Source: Simmondsia chinensis (lineage: Eukaryota > Streptophyta > Magnoliopsida > Caryophyllales > Simmondsiaceae). From it: a DNA stretch of 64,000 nucleotides. The stretch covers positions 28,387,208 to 28,451,207 of the forward strand of contig JAGTTD010000008.1 in the NCBI GenBank assembly GCA_018398585.1. Reading direction: 5' to 3'. A program made the translations under genes and the position numbers. Positions within the stretch are counted from its first letter, which is position 1. The number at the start of each line of letters is the position of its first letter. Below the pieces are notes generated by a model. It did not search any database and had not been told where the DNA came from. It was given only the letters and a program-made list of their open reading frames with translations. This document shows, piece by piece, positions 43,835 through 55,399 of this stretch.

Positions 43835-44220
43835 TGGGGTAATGGACCCGATGGACTTAGATACAGGGTTATGGGGATTGAAGGTGCTTCTGTCAAGAGT
43901 AAGGGCTTACTCTATAAATCAATTATGATACTTGGTTTTGAATTATTTTTGAGGGACCTCATACGTCTTCACCGCAGAGTACATTTTAGCCTCAAGAACC
44001 ACATGAAGGGGTTCGGTATGCTCTTTATAATGACTACTCATAGTTTAAGACCTTGTCCACCAATGGGTGGTTGTGGGGCACGCTTAGTCACTCGGTGCTG
44101 TTTCAAGTTCAAAAAACTATAGCATCGTTAGGTGTGGGTCTCACTGCTCAATAATACTTTTTCTTTCCTTCCTTTCTAAAAATTGAACCATATCAGAGAT
44201 TATTGGAATTTGGGGGGTAG

Positions 44221-45190
44221 TGTGCTTCAATTTGGTTGTCTTGAGGAAACATCCCAATCCCACATAGAAATTATAGAGGAGAGAAGTTTAGTTTACATAC
44301 CGCCTTGTTTTTATACTTGATAAAGTACTGTTGGCATAGAGTGGGTTTAGTGATTAACAAGCGCGCTCACTCCCAGCCCTACCAAGCCGACCAGAGCATC
44401 CCAGTATGGGGTGGGGTGGATTTTTCTGATCCAAACTTTTATTTTTACTACTATTATAATTGTTTAAGTTATAAATGAACTCGTGATGAGTTTTTGTTGT
44501 TGGGATGTTCTAGAGGCCTTTGGCTCGAACTTGAGGTGTCCTCCTTAATTAACCTCGTGGGTGCTACCTTGTGGAGTTGTCCAAAGTCTAGTCTTGAGGG
44601 TCGAAGCTACCAGCTCAAGCTCAAGTACTCGTTTTGACCTCGTCCTTTCCCGTTCTTTCTTTAACTAATTTTTTCCCATTACTGAATGAATTTTTTGGCT
44701 CTCCCATATCTTCCACTCACCTTATTTAAGGCAGATTCTTTACCATGATCTTTTTTTTTTTTTACTTACAAGGAATTTGCTCTATCAATACATTCTCCTT
44801 GGGTTTTGTTTAACACATTGAAAGATACAATTAACTTAGATATTACCTCTTCTTCTTCACATTATCTCTCTCTCAAAATATTCTTTCTTCATTAGTTAAG
44901 CAAGCTGGATAGTACTCTAACCCATCTCCCTAGAGCACATTGCAGAGGTGGGTGCCGTGTAAACCTAGGGGGTTGGAGTATCATTGATCCCATTGTATAT
45001 CTGTCGGGCATAAATGACTTAGGCCAGTGGATTTTCCATGGTGCGGCAATTTCTGTAGTCAACTCCTTCGCTTGTTTTATTTTGTTAAAGGTTTTACATT
45101 CATCATTCTTGTAATCTTGAAATCACATTAATTGTAATAAAAAGTTATATTTTGACCGCTCATTCACCCAATTACTCCAACAATCTAAGT
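44221..45190 (+). repeat. Middle LTR of the 34-46 kb copia
   Basis: It starts TGTGCTTCAATTTGG directly after a purine tract (tttggggggtag). The right end is set by comparison with 33987-34440 and is approximate. It carries the word atcccacata at 44258-44267, and its later half matches the first LTR. It is shared by the two internal regions. Confidence 0.7.
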
Positions 45191-46340
45191 CGTATAGTAT
45201 AATAAGTAATCATAATATGATTCACGTAGGCTTTCTCTTTCATGATATGTCTAAAATTGAGCCCTTAGATAGGAAGATCTACAACATGTAGGCTGATGAA
45301 ATGGAATTTTTCCTATGCCAAATAAAGGTTCATTACACTATGTTCAATGATAAAGCCCCACAGAGGTCCAATAGGCATTTTGAATGCTTCTCCATTACGT
45401 GCCTGTGCCTCATTATCAAATTTATGTTAATATGAAAACCGCTAAAGAGATATGGGAAGCGTTATTAAACAAGAATGGCTAAGATGGTAGCGCAGCTAAG
45501 AAATACGTTCGTAGTAAGTGGCTATCCTTTTCTAGGGTTGATGAAAAATCGATACTTGATCAAATCCATGACATAAGACTTTGCACTGGCGTACTAAATG
45601 AGAGAATGAAATTAGGTGAAACATTCCAAGCTAACTATTTAATTGAAAAATTGCTTCCCTTTGGGATAGTTAAAAGGCCTCATTGAAACATAAGAAAGAG
45701 GACATGACTTTACATGAACTAATCTGCCATAAGAAATTGGGAGATCAAAATAGCAAAAAGCTAAGGGGAAGTCCTCCGAGCACTCCTCCTTAGCGGCTAA
45801 TTTTGTGGGATCGAGAAAGAAAGGCAAGTTTAAGAAGCCTTAAAATAGGAGCAAGTTTAATGCCCCAGAGGAAGGCTCTAGCAGCAAGCAAGGCTAATCT
45901 CGAGGAAAGAGGCCAATGAACAATGCTGAATATGGCCAAAAGAGCAGCAAAGGAAAGTGTTGGACCTATGGTAAGATTGGCCATACCTTAATGAACAGCA
46001 AGAAGGGTTTTGAACCTATAAAGCACATAGAACACAGGCCCCAGGCTAATCTCATCGAGGAAGGAGTCGTGTTTGTTGCCATGATCTCCAAGGTGAATAT
46101 GGTTGGTAACATAGTCGAGTGGGTTGTAGATGTTAGTGCCACAAGGCACATCTGCACTAATAAGGACATGTTCCATGAATATGAGAAAGCCACTGATGGG
46201 AGAAGGTGTACATGTAAAATTTCAGTTCTGTCCCCGTCCTATGGAAAAGGTCCTCAACTTTAGAAAAACTTTATGTTTGCTAAACTTGCTGCATGTTCCG
46301 TATGTGAATTGGAATCTAATCTTGAGTGCATTATGTTTTG
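45190..46340 (+). pseudogene. Second copia Gag-protease copy (truncated)
   Basis: It repeats 34440-35640: ATG-proximal text with atgtctaaaattgagccctt, Gag fragments, the degenerate knuckle (Tyr and Ser replacing Cys) at about 45959-46000, and the protease box as EWVVDVSATRHICTNKDMF at about 46118-46174. It ends near 46260-46340 in the text after protease (LCLLNLLHVPYVNWNL). A short LTR-end-like phrase (ttgatcgcttattcatcctt) follows at about 46338-46360. Confidence 0.72.
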
Positions 46341-46380
46341 ATCGCTTATTCATCCTTTTACTCCAACAACATCTCCTCCC

Positions 46381-47020
46381 TCGTTGATCAACTAATGGAG
46401 ATCTGAAATTTCACAAACACTTAAGCGCAAGTGGTTGGAGTGCCGGGAATAAAGCAAGAGTGAAATCAACACCGATAAAACGAGTTCATCAATCCATGAG
46501 TTTTCTTTCCATTTTCTCTTTTGAATTTGTAATTTATAAAACTCACATGGAGGTGTAAACTCATAGTTTAGAGGTTTATTCACGATAGTTACATTTGTTA
46601 TACTACTTTGCACCCCTGTGGGTGGTTTTATATTTTTGGATTGGTTTTATTATTATATGCTTGTAGACATGCATTGATTTTTGCTTGTAGTCTAGACTAT
46701 AGTATAACAGGTTTTCAGAAGTGGTTAAAGTTGAGATTATACCTAACTTAAATATTACGTGCGTTAGGTAACAACATGAAGTTTAGTAGGAACATATGTT
46801 TTATGTGGGATCTATAGTCTCTTACGAGATAAAAATTTTCCCTTAGTTGATTCACAAGCATACGAAAAGATTCGAGAATCTTTGGTCCAAGTATTCCATA
46901 TGTTTGACATATAGAATTAGTTGATGCCAATCAACAATGAAAACCAACTCATGATCATAATCAACCTTAAGAAGCTCACAAATCACAATCGACACTATCA
47001 AGAACATAAAACTCGTATAA
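46381..47020. other. Non-coding stretch with an LTR fragment at 46745-46925
   Basis: 46790-46925 resembles part of the copia LTR at 51305-51425 and 57470-57590: tctatagtctctta, ccttagttgattc, aaagtattccaagtgtttgac-type phrases. It is a small decayed fragment of a related LTR. No gene is present. Confidence 0.55.
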
Positions 47021-47289
47021 TGTTACAGATGTATAAGCAACTTGTATCAAGTAATTACAATTGTATGTGTGATAGTATAAGTATTAGCTACTGTATTTGA
47101 TAATGAGAATTGTAGGGAAGAGAGAGAGAGAAAACATCACAAATCTCAACATACCCTTACAATCTCTCTCTAACTTATTTGTACTAAGTTCTAAAGGCTC
47201 ATAAGGATCATGTGGTAGGCGGTTGACCACGTGGCGATGACATGTGCCCGAGTGCTGACGTGGCCGAAGAGAGATAATATTTAAGAATA
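47021..47289 (-). repeat. 3' LTR of the 47-59 kb gypsy
   Basis: On the plus strand it starts tgttacagatg and ends before cccctggtgg, whose reverse (ccaccagggg) is the polypurine tract. The partner LTR is gone, so the ends are approximate. Confidence 0.65.
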
Positions 47290-47399
47290 CCCCCTGGTGG
47301 AGATGACCCTTGTCTTCGAGGGTCAAATGAAGGAAAGCGAAGTTGGAGATCATAGAGGAACTCCCAAGTAGCATTATCAACTGACTAACCGATCTAATG

Positions 47400-48330
47400 T
47401 ACAACAACCTGTGCAGTAGCGATGCAGCACCCATTTGAGAATGAGCCGATCAAGTATAGCAAAGGCAAACAAGGCTGCGGGGGCCGGAGGCCAAACCGCA
47501 GGTAAGGAATTCGATGTGGCAGGCATGGATGGGCACGGTTTGGGCAACAAGATGTGAACCGGTTAATGAATAGAAGTGGCAAGATTCAATTTGTAGGCGA
47601 TGGGACCAATGCGGTCCAAAATGTGGAATGGACCAAAGTAATGGGGAGCAAGCTTGTGATTCGAGCACTGTAAGATACTAGTCTTGTAGTAGGCTTGATG
47701 CTTGAGCCAAACATATTCGCTATTCTGAAACTCTCACTCTGAGCGGTGGCGATTAGCGAGCTGCTTCATAATGTTCTGGGCCCGAAGAAGGTGATGCGTG
47801 AGATGACTAATAGTAGCTTCGCTGTCATCAAGCTATGATCAAAAGTGTCAGCAGTGGATTTTCCTTGCAAATAGGGTAGACAGATAAGGCGGCACTGGCC
47901 ATATAATATTTCATGAGAGGGGACTGGGCGGCTGACTGAAAAGTCGTATTATACTACCACACAGTGAGAGGAAGCCAACTACTCCACTCACGAGGGCAGT
48001 CACCAGCCACACATTAAAGAAATGTCTCCAAGCAAAAATCTAGAACCTCCTTTTGGCCATCGGACTGACGGTGGTAGGAGGAAGAGAGGTTGAGTTGTGT
48101 GTCCAATTTAAAGACAAGCTCCTGCCACAAGATACTCATAAAAATCGGGTCATTGTCACTGATGAAAGAATCGGGTAGCCCATGGAGATGATAGATGTGA
48201 TCAAGAAAGACCTGAGCGACACTGGCGGACGTGTGGGGGGTGATGAGGTGCCAGAACTTGAGCATACTTTCTTAAACAACCCACAACGACAAAAATATCG
48301 GTATGTCAGGCTGAAGGGGACAAGCCCTCA
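47400..48330 (-). pseudogene. Gypsy integrase (broken)
   Basis: The core end reads VFLDHIYHLHGLPDSFISDN and DPIFMSILWQEL, SSSYHRQSDGQ (48265-48014). The C-terminal part continues in fragments to about 47400 (ISYRFGLRPPQPC-type text is out of frame). The zinc-binding part and first Asp, expected above 48300, are badly decayed. Confidence 0.7.
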
Positions 48331-48752
48331 ATGAAATCGATGGAAATGCTATTCCAAATTCTTGAGGGAATTAGAAGAGGCTAATAGCCTTGGAGAAGTG
48401 ATGGTCTCATATTATTCAGTTGGAAGACGAAACACTAAGGAATATACTCACGAACATTGGAGTGAAGAAACATCTAATAAAAAAGAGTATGAATGCAACG
48501 ATAAGTACCATCAATGCCAGAATGACCCCCTTGCGGAGAGTCGTGCAACCAAGTGAGGACAATGTGGCATAGCATCGAGTCTGAGCTGATCAGTAAGTGT
48601 CCAACCCGCCTTAACTGATCATGGTGCCATGAAAACTATGGATAGGAGGGGGGCTCACACCCTTTTTCGGCAATGATAATGGTGAGAACAAAATTAGATT
48701 CCCATGAACGTTTGATATGGTCATAAAGATCCAACAAAAAAGTAGGTATAAC

Positions 48753-49645
48753 CTAACATAATATCTCGGAACCTGGTATACGTGAGAGAGCGTCCACGGC
48801 GCAGTTCTCCGTCCCTCTGTTGTAGATGATATCATAGTCGCAGCCGATGAGACATGAGAGCCAAAAATGTTGAAAATCAGTAGACAAATTTTGCTCAAAT
48901 AAGTACTTGAGGCTTTGTTGATCCGTGCGAATGAGGAAATGATGGCCCTTGAGATATCGTTTCCATTTATCAATGGCAAATACCACTACTAAGAGATCAT
49001 GCTCGTAAATGGATGTAGATTGATCCTGAGGAAATGAGGTTCGGCTAATATAAGTCAAGGACCATCTATTTTGCACAAGAATGGTCCCAATGCTGTGAGA
49101 GGTCGAGCCAGTTCACCATATCGAGCAATAAAACGGCGGCAATAATTAGATAGCCCAAAAAATAGCATAACTGCTTGAGATTTTCAGGACGAGGCCAATT
49201 TGCCACTGCTTCGATCTTGCTTGGGTCGGTTGCCATGCCATCACTTTGCACGAAATGACCCAAACAGTCAATACTGTGGGCCCTTGATGAACATTTTGAG
49301 TTGTTCGCAGTGAATTGGTTGTTGCGGAAGACTGATAAAATGCAAGGGGTATGCTCAAGGTGAACGGACCATGAAATGCTCTAAACAAGGATATCATCGA
49401 AAAAATAAAGATGAATCTTTGGAGAAAGTTCCAAAAAATATTGTTCATGATGCTTTAGAAGGTGAAGGGGGCACTGGGGAGACCGAATGGCATCACCTTA
49501 AACTCGTAGTGACCATAATGAGTACAGAATGCCGTCTTATGAACATCTTCCAATGACATCCGAATTTTCCAATGCCCGGACTTGAGATCAATTTTTGAGA
49601 AATATGTAGCACCCTGAAGGGAAAAGGCTGCATACATCCCCTCCC

Positions 49646-49678
<33 letters not shown>

Positions 49679-50062
49679 CCCTGCTTATGCGAGAGCCCTT
49701 GAGGCACTAGGATTGGTTTTGTTGTTGTATGTAGTGCCACCTAATTCGTCCAAGAGCTCCTCGACAATAGGGATCGCGAACTTGTCTTTCACAATCATCT
49801 TGTTGAGGGCGTGATAACCAACACAAATGCACCAAGAACCATCCTTCTTCTTAACTAACAGAAGCGGAGAGGCAAAAGGAGAAGAATTTTTTGGAATTAT
49901 CTCGGTCGGACACATCACAACAATCAATTTCTCAATGACATCCTTCTGAAAATGAGGATACCGATAAGGTCTCAAGTTAACTGGGTTGCTTCCCTCTTTC
50001 AAGAGAGGTGACTGAACCTGGGGCACATTAGAGAAAAACATTAGAAAACTTGGTGCGAACAT
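48753..50062 (-). pseudogene. Gypsy RT and RNase H (broken, LINE insertion inside)
   Basis: RT starts with NPVNLRPYRYPHFQKDVIEK and PLLLVKKKDGSWCICVGYHA, VEELLDELGG at about 49750, is cut by the RTE fragment, and continues [17 protein letters not shown] and [20 protein letters not shown] (49637-49455). The catalytic YxDD part is decayed. The thumb region appears at 49263-49140 (GHFVQSDGMATDPSKIEAV). RNase H is at 49076-48780 (YEHDLLVVVFAIDKWKRYL, IRTDQQSLKYLFEQ, NCAVDALSRI). Confidence 0.8.
49614..49727 (+). mobile_element. RTE LINE 3' fragment with a long C tract, 114 bp
   Basis: Flanked by tatgtagcacc (49603-49613) and tatgtagtgcc (49728-49738), an 11-bp duplication with two changes. The fragment has the RTE end gcgagagcccttgaggcact and a TTG tail, with a C run of over 30 bases at about 49645-49676. 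The same site in the copy at 36719 is a G15 run (other strand), so the homopolymer is part of the LINE and has expanded. Confidence 0.85.
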
Positions 50063-50099
50063 CAGTTAACTCAGGGGACTCAGCTATAGTACAATAAGT

Positions 50100-50827
50100 C
50101 GGGTCAATCAAATTATTAAATACCGACGAGGACTGCGGCTTACTCACATGAAGGGCCAATAATGAAGCGAACCGATATAAAGTCGGGGATATGGCATTTG
50201 TCCCAAGCTGACCCCATTGTGACAAATACCATGCAAAGAAAAGTGATGAGCATGATGGTCAAATTCCATAAGAGAGTGTTGAAAGTCCCACTGAACCTTG
50301 CCTAAAGTGCTGAGCCACTGAATGCTTAACACGATGTCACAACCCGAGAGGGGAGTAAGAAGCAAATCATACTAAAACTCAATACTATCGAGTTGCCAAT
50401 AAAAACCATGACATAACCCCTACCACTGCAAATTATTACCATCGGCCATGGTGACACACGAACAGTGAGAACTAGCAACGAGCAACCCAATGAAGGGCCC
50501 AGCGTAACATTTAGGAAATTAAGAGTACTGCCACTATCGAAAAAATATTAATGATGCGTTTGCTACACAAGCCGTGAACCTGCATAGTATGATATAGGGT
50601 AAGGCCCTCTAAAGCATGTATTGAAATATGGGGCAGATCGAGATCCAAGTTGGGCGGGGGGGCACATGAATCCTCAAAATTCTTATCAACCTTAGAAAGA
50701 AATAACTGTACTCGTTTGCGTATACGGCAAATATGACCCGAGGCAAAGGTATCTTGGCAATAGAAACATAAGTTCTTCTCTCGATGATCCTCGATGTCAG
50801 CGGCTGATAAGTGACGAGGGCTATGGA
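50100..50827 (-). pseudogene. Gypsy protease and Gag knuckle
   Basis: The protease end reads LSGCDIVLSIQWLSTLGKVQ near 50280-50340. Upstream, at about 50730-50770, the minus strand shows a knuckle-like CFYCQDTFASGHICR. The protease active-site stretch between them is decayed, with a stop. The copia element at 50828 cuts Gag just before this. Confidence 0.72.
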
Positions 50828-52324
50828 TGTTAGGAACAGCGTCCCGAAATCCAGATTTATTTTGGATATATTATTTGAATAATAAATAAAATTTAAGTCC
50901 CAGTCATTTCATAGTTAAAATTGTGTGAGCGAGCATTTATACTGCATTTGATTTTCTTTTGGGAGACATCTATGAGATGGGTGTAGTCCTAAGACTACAA
51001 TTTACATGTTTGTTCAAAGTGGTATATGAGACTAAGCCACAGATAGACTTGCAACAAATAGTATGGATTGTTGTTTGGAAGGCTCATAGCCGAAGATGGG
51101 CAATTCACGTTGTACTATTTGAATTGGTGTGTTTAATAAGATTGACACACTTAGTTGGACCATGTGGGTTACTTTCTTTTAGACTAATATCAGGGATGGG
51201 TGATTGGAGCGTTAGTTACTTTGGTGTACTATAAGTAAGGTCTAAATGCATGACTGAATTCCCATATACACTGGGTAGCGGCATGAAGTATGACAAGGAT
51301 CAGGTATACAATAGGAAATCTACAGTCTCTTATGACATACAGATGTCTCCTTAGTTGATTCGCAAATACTTGAATAGCTCGGAAACTTTGGCCAAAGTAT
51401 TCCAAGTGTTTGACATTTATAATTTATACTATGAATATGTTCAAGTATAAATGAATTATTCGCGTGGACTGTGCAAGGAAACGCAGTGTTTCGACTTTGC
51501 TTTTGATTGAAACAATGCGTTTTGTTAGTTGTGCATGAATCCCACATCGAATTTCCAGCTTATTTTCGCTTCGGTATTCTAATATAAATAGAGGAACCTA
51601 TTCCTAAGGTTTAGCGTTCAATTGAAATAAATAATTTTGGTTTTTGAAAATTGTTTCAGAGACCTAATTGGAGAGAAAAATTTCCATTGAAATTTTTCCT
51701 TCCTCGGTTTAATTTTTTCAAAGCCTGCCCTCCGGGCAGTTTGAAGTCATTGAGACGAAGATTGTGGGGTCTCGATTTTTCTTGGTATTTTTTATTATTG
51801 GAGCAATTCCAGGTATGTTTTTCTTCCTTCTTCTTTTGGTTTCGCTCTATTTATTTATAATATTTTTTATTATGCCTGTCCGAGTTTACATATTGTTATG
51901 GATGTATCAGAGTAGAAGGCCTGTTGATCTAAATTAAGAATTTAGATCTGTAGATTTAAATCATGAATTTAAATCTGTTGATTTAAAATTAGTAATATTA
52001 AATCAACCATAGGTTTAGAATTATGAATTCTAAACCCGTTCTGCTGCGTAAACTTTATAAAATTAAGAAAATTTTTTGAAATTCATCCCAACAACCGGTA
52101 TTGGGGCAAAGGGTTTATACAGATAAATCTATTCTCGGAAACTCTCGCACGTGAGGTGTCACGAAGCATGACTCTCCGACCGGGGACTGAGGTAGAGTGA
52201 AGAGTCTCCTACTTTAAGTGCTCTAATAAGTGCCTATTGTTGTGACCATTGTTGAGAATTGTGAACCCAATAGTTGGCATCAAAGTTTATTTTTCCAACA
52301 CAAATATATATCTTTTCCTACTAA
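50828..52324 (+). repeat. 5' LTR of the 50828 copia
   Basis: It starts TGTTAGGAACAGCG. It matches the second LTR in blocks, but lacks the part equivalent to about 57620-58260 and differs around 51090-51215. A USE-like word and TATA box are at 51539-51590. The 3' end (ctactaa) has decayed from CCCAACA. Confidence 0.88.
51539..51590 (+). promoter_or_regulatory. LTR promoter: snRNA-type USE plus TATA box
   Basis: ATCCCACATCG (51539-51549) is an exact match to the plant snRNA upstream sequence element RTCCCACATCG. TATAAATA (51583-51590) follows after 33 bp. The same pair at the same spacing is in the other LTR (58335-58345 and 58379-58386). Confidence 0.6.
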
Positions 52325-52325
52325 T

Positions 52326-52337
52326 TGGTATCGGAGC
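52326..52337 (+). other. Primer-binding site of the 50828 copia
   Basis: TGGTATCGGAGC matches the tRNA-iMet complement TGGTATCAGAGC with one change. Confidence 0.85.
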
Positions 52338-52465
52338 TAGCCTATGATTACATTCATAATATACATGACTAAGTATAATATGATCGAAATAAATAGATTT
52401 TGCAAATTAATAAAATAGAGATTTTATTAAGAAGGAAAGACTATTTAAAGTAATGATTTAAATTG

Positions 52466-52765
52466 AGGAGATCACAGGATTGGTTCGCAGCCGTCTCCTG
52501 GCAGCTTGCACGCTTCGCGGTGCTCATCGACACTCACAACTCTTGCAGGAGTGGGAGATTGAGCATTAGCTTTGTTTGCTTTTTTTTGCTTTGTTCTTCT
52601 TTGTTGTTTGGCTGTGTTGGCTTTGATTCTGATGTTTGACTCTTTCTTCGGATTGATTCTTTGATGTAGGCCTAGGGCCTTGGCTTGGGGTATGCCCCTC
52701 GTAGACTTGTACATATATTCTTTTATATATATGATATTTTCACACTGATTTACCCAAAAAAAAAA
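52466..52765 (+). mobile_element. L1-type LINE 3' end, 300 bp, A tail
   Basis: It ends in tttaccc followed by ten A. The flanks gtaatgatttaaattg (52450-52465) and gtgacgatttaaattg (52766-52781) are a 16-bp repeat with two changes. The text before the tail (TTTGTTTG-rich, then ttgtacatatattc) is like plant L1 3' UTRs. Because the site lies in a tandem repeat with the same word, the flank repeat is not by itself proof of a TSD. Confidence 0.7.
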
Positions 52766-52996
52766 GTGACGATTTAAATTGTTTAAATCATTAATGAATT
52801 AATTGTTAATCAGATTGTATAAAGTAATGATCTAAATTGTTTAAATCGTTGATGAATTGAAGGAGTTAATAGTTAACTAAGTTATTTAAAGTATCGATTT
52901 AAATTGTTTAAATCGGTTAAAGATTTAATAGTTAACTAGGTTGTTTATAGTAACGATTTAAATTGTTTAAATCGTTAAAGAATTAATCATTAATTC
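52766..52996 (+). repeat. Tandem repeat block 1: CGATTTAAAttgTTTAAATCG hairpins
   Basis: Four units of about 60 bp (starts near 52766, 52824, 52891 and 52950), each with a near-perfect hairpin of 9-bp arms around ttg, followed by taatagttaac-type text. One partial unit precedes the L1 insertion at 52450. Confidence 0.85.
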
Positions 52997-53067
52997 AAAT
53001 CTAACGACCTATAAATTTGGGATTACATGATTTTTATTATGAGACACTGTCATTTGGTTAAGATTTG

Positions 53068-53308
53068 TAAAATTAGATAAGATTAATCTAATGAGATCAG
53101 ATTCAATTAATTTTACAAAATTGGATAAAGTTAATCTAATAAGATTAGATTCAATTAATTTTACAAAATCGAATAAAATTGATCTAATGAAATTATATTC
53201 AATTAATTTTTGCAAAGTTGGATAAAGCAGATCTAATGAGATTAGATTGAATTAATTTTACGAAATCGGATAAAATTAATCGAATGAGATTAGATTAAAT
53301 TAGTTTTA
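53068..53308 (+). repeat. Tandem repeat block 2: AATCTAATgagATTAGATT hairpins
   Basis: Five units of about 48 bp, each with aatctaatgagattagatt or a close variant and then caattaattttac. Confidence 0.85.
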
Positions 53309-53399
53309 AAATAAATTTTTTTCATGACGACGTCAGCGCTGAAGTCAGCACAAAAAAAATATTAATTAATTATTTTGTTAATTAATTTTTTTTTTAGTT

Positions 53400-54015
53400 T
53401 GAGATTCTAAATTAGATTATACGATAATCTAAGATGTAAATTAGTATTATATTTAAATAAAAATTATTTTTAAATTAGTCGTAGAATAAGATTGTAAAAT
53501 AGACTATGAGATAGTCTAAAATGTTAACTTTATTTTTAAAATAAAAGTCAAAGTTTATTAATTAAATTTTAAAGTAAGATTCTAAACTAGACTATTTGAT
53601 AGTCTAAACTTATTAACTCTTAGAATGAGATTCTAAAGTAGACTATATGATAGTCTAAATTTTAAGACATCACTGATTTTAAATAAAATTAATTTAATTT
53701 TGGAATTAGATTCTAAAAATTGATTATGATATAATCTAAATTTTGGTATTATTTTAAATAAAAAAATTAAATTAATTTACAATAATTTATTTTATTTTTC
53801 GAATGGGATTCTAAATAATAGGTTATGAGATAATCTATGGTGCCATTTTTAAAAGTAAAATTAATTAATTAATTTTATTGAATAAACTTAGAATGAGATT
53901 TTGAAGCAAGATTATGAGATAATCGATATTGTAAAATGATAATATTTTGAATTCATTAATTAATTAATTATGGTTAATTTTATAATGGGACTCTAAAGGT
54001 GATTATGAGATAATC
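53400..54015 (+). repeat. Dispersed repeat block 3: GATTATgagATAATC hairpins
   Basis: Eight units spaced 50-100 bp apart, each with gattctaaa, 3-6 bp, then gattatgagataatct or gactatatgatagtct (hairpins with 6-bp arms). Units begin near 53406, 53490, 53580, 53630, 53708, 53810, 53894 and 53988. Confidence 0.8.
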
Positions 54016-54639
54016 CAGATTATAAATGCAAGTTAATTAGAAATCACTAGTTATAAAAATCAAGTGGGAGCGATGTTTCAATTGTTGTAACCTCACGGTC
54101 TCTATTACCGGTCTGGCAATACAGTAGATCGATAGACCTCCCTGCGGAGGATGTCGGTTTACAGATTACAAAGTTAAACTTCCTTTAGGACAAACCAAAG
54201 TACAAAGAAGCAATGTGACCATGTTGCCATGGAGTATTACGTGTATTTGTATGGAGGTTTAGTTAATGGTTTATACTTAACTAACTTGATGCATTAGCCT
54301 TCCGAGGAGCTCTGTTGTATCATGTTAGAGACTAAGCAAAGTGGGAGTTAATCATATTTATTAAGAGTTACAAGAAAACAAGTTAGTTAAGAATGGTCCT
54401 CACCCGAACTAGCTTCGTGTGACCCCGCTGCCGGGGAGTAAGGAGTGGTGTGTTTGGGTCATCATTGTATGCATGATAGTACAGTTTGGTGGATATCTGA
54501 ATTATTGGGCATACTAAATTGAAAGAATATATATCACTGCATTATACATGACTCTTGTCAGACAGTTACAAAAATGTTTGCATTTATAGTATTTTTTGAT
54601 ATGGATACAGCTTACGAACTTCGCTTGATTTCAAATACA

Positions 54640-55010
54640 TAATGTACTCACTAGACCAAATCACTTTGCCTTGAAAAATAAGTCAGACTTAGTTATTACT
54701 CACAAATGACTTATTAGAAAGAAAGGAAAGGGCAAAGTTGCTATTGCAGCAACCAAGCCCATAAGGAAGTCAGCAAAAGAAAAGTGTTTCTTTTGCAAGA
54801 AAACTAGGTCACTTGAGGAGAAACTACACTAAGTATATAGCTACTCTTCCTACAAAAACTGCTAAGCCATCTGGTGGAGATATGTTGATGTCTCACTTAG
54901 TTGAGTCATGCGCAGTTGAGAGTCCACCAGGTTCTTGGTGGGTGGACTCAAGTTCAACTGACCATATCTGTAATATGTTATAGGAGCTCAGGCTAGGCTA
55001 AAGGCTACAC
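54640..55010 (+). pseudogene. Copia Gag end and protease (broken)
   Basis: The text GKAKVAIAATKPIRKSAKEK is followed by CFFCKKTRSLEEK, a knuckle with its end lost to a frameshift. SWWVDSSSTDHICNM at about 54935-54980 is the protease box (DSGA changed to DSSS). Stops occur on both sides. Most of Gag is missing between 54050 and 54640. Confidence 0.65.
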
Positions 55011-55399
55011 GATGGGTGTTGTACCTGATGATCGGCGATAGTACAATAATAATGGTCTTAAGTATGGGAAATGTTAGCTTAGACTTTAGTGATAGAGTTT
55101 TGTTTCAAGGGTTTGTTTATTTATAGCTACTCTGCACAGGAATTTAATTTCTGTGTCTTGTTTTATGAATAATTGCTATTCAATTGATTTTGATAATGGA
55201 GATTTTAATATGAGAAATAAATTGTTTATTTGAAAATGTACATGAATAAATTGTTTATTCATGCTATTTCCTTATCGAAACTCTGGTCATTATTTAAATG
55301 AATCTAACGTAAGTTCACTTGTTCAATCTTCTAAAAGAAAACACCCTGAAAGTGATAATGCCTACACCTCGCACCAACCTTTAGGTCACACCAATTCGC

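Larger units (their letters stand above)
33987..46380 (+). mobile_element. Ty1-copia, LTR-internal-LTR-internal array, split by a CACTA
   Basis: A plus-strand copia family present once nearly full length and once as a partial repeat. Order: truncated LTR (33987-about 34440), Gag, protease, integrase, CACTA insertion (36333-41318), rest of integrase, RT, RNase H, 3' UTR, LTR (44221-about 45190), then a second Gag-protease start (45190-46340) that ends abruptly. 34080-35640 and 44830-46330 align along their length with diverged identity. The simplest reading is a tandem arrangement from unequal recombination that shares the middle LTR, later truncated on both sides. No TSD can be checked. All frames are broken. 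Confidence 0.78.

Noticed and set aside
43691..44122. 143-codon open frame after the copia pol, possibly an env-like third ORF
   Set aside because: It has no signal peptide or clear membrane segment pattern, and its start is created by the 151-bp duplication. It overlaps the 3' UTR.
52766..54015. Regular repeats that might suggest a CRISPR array
   Set aside because: The repeats are AT-rich and diverged, there are no unique spacers of even length, and the setting is a plant retrotransposon leader.
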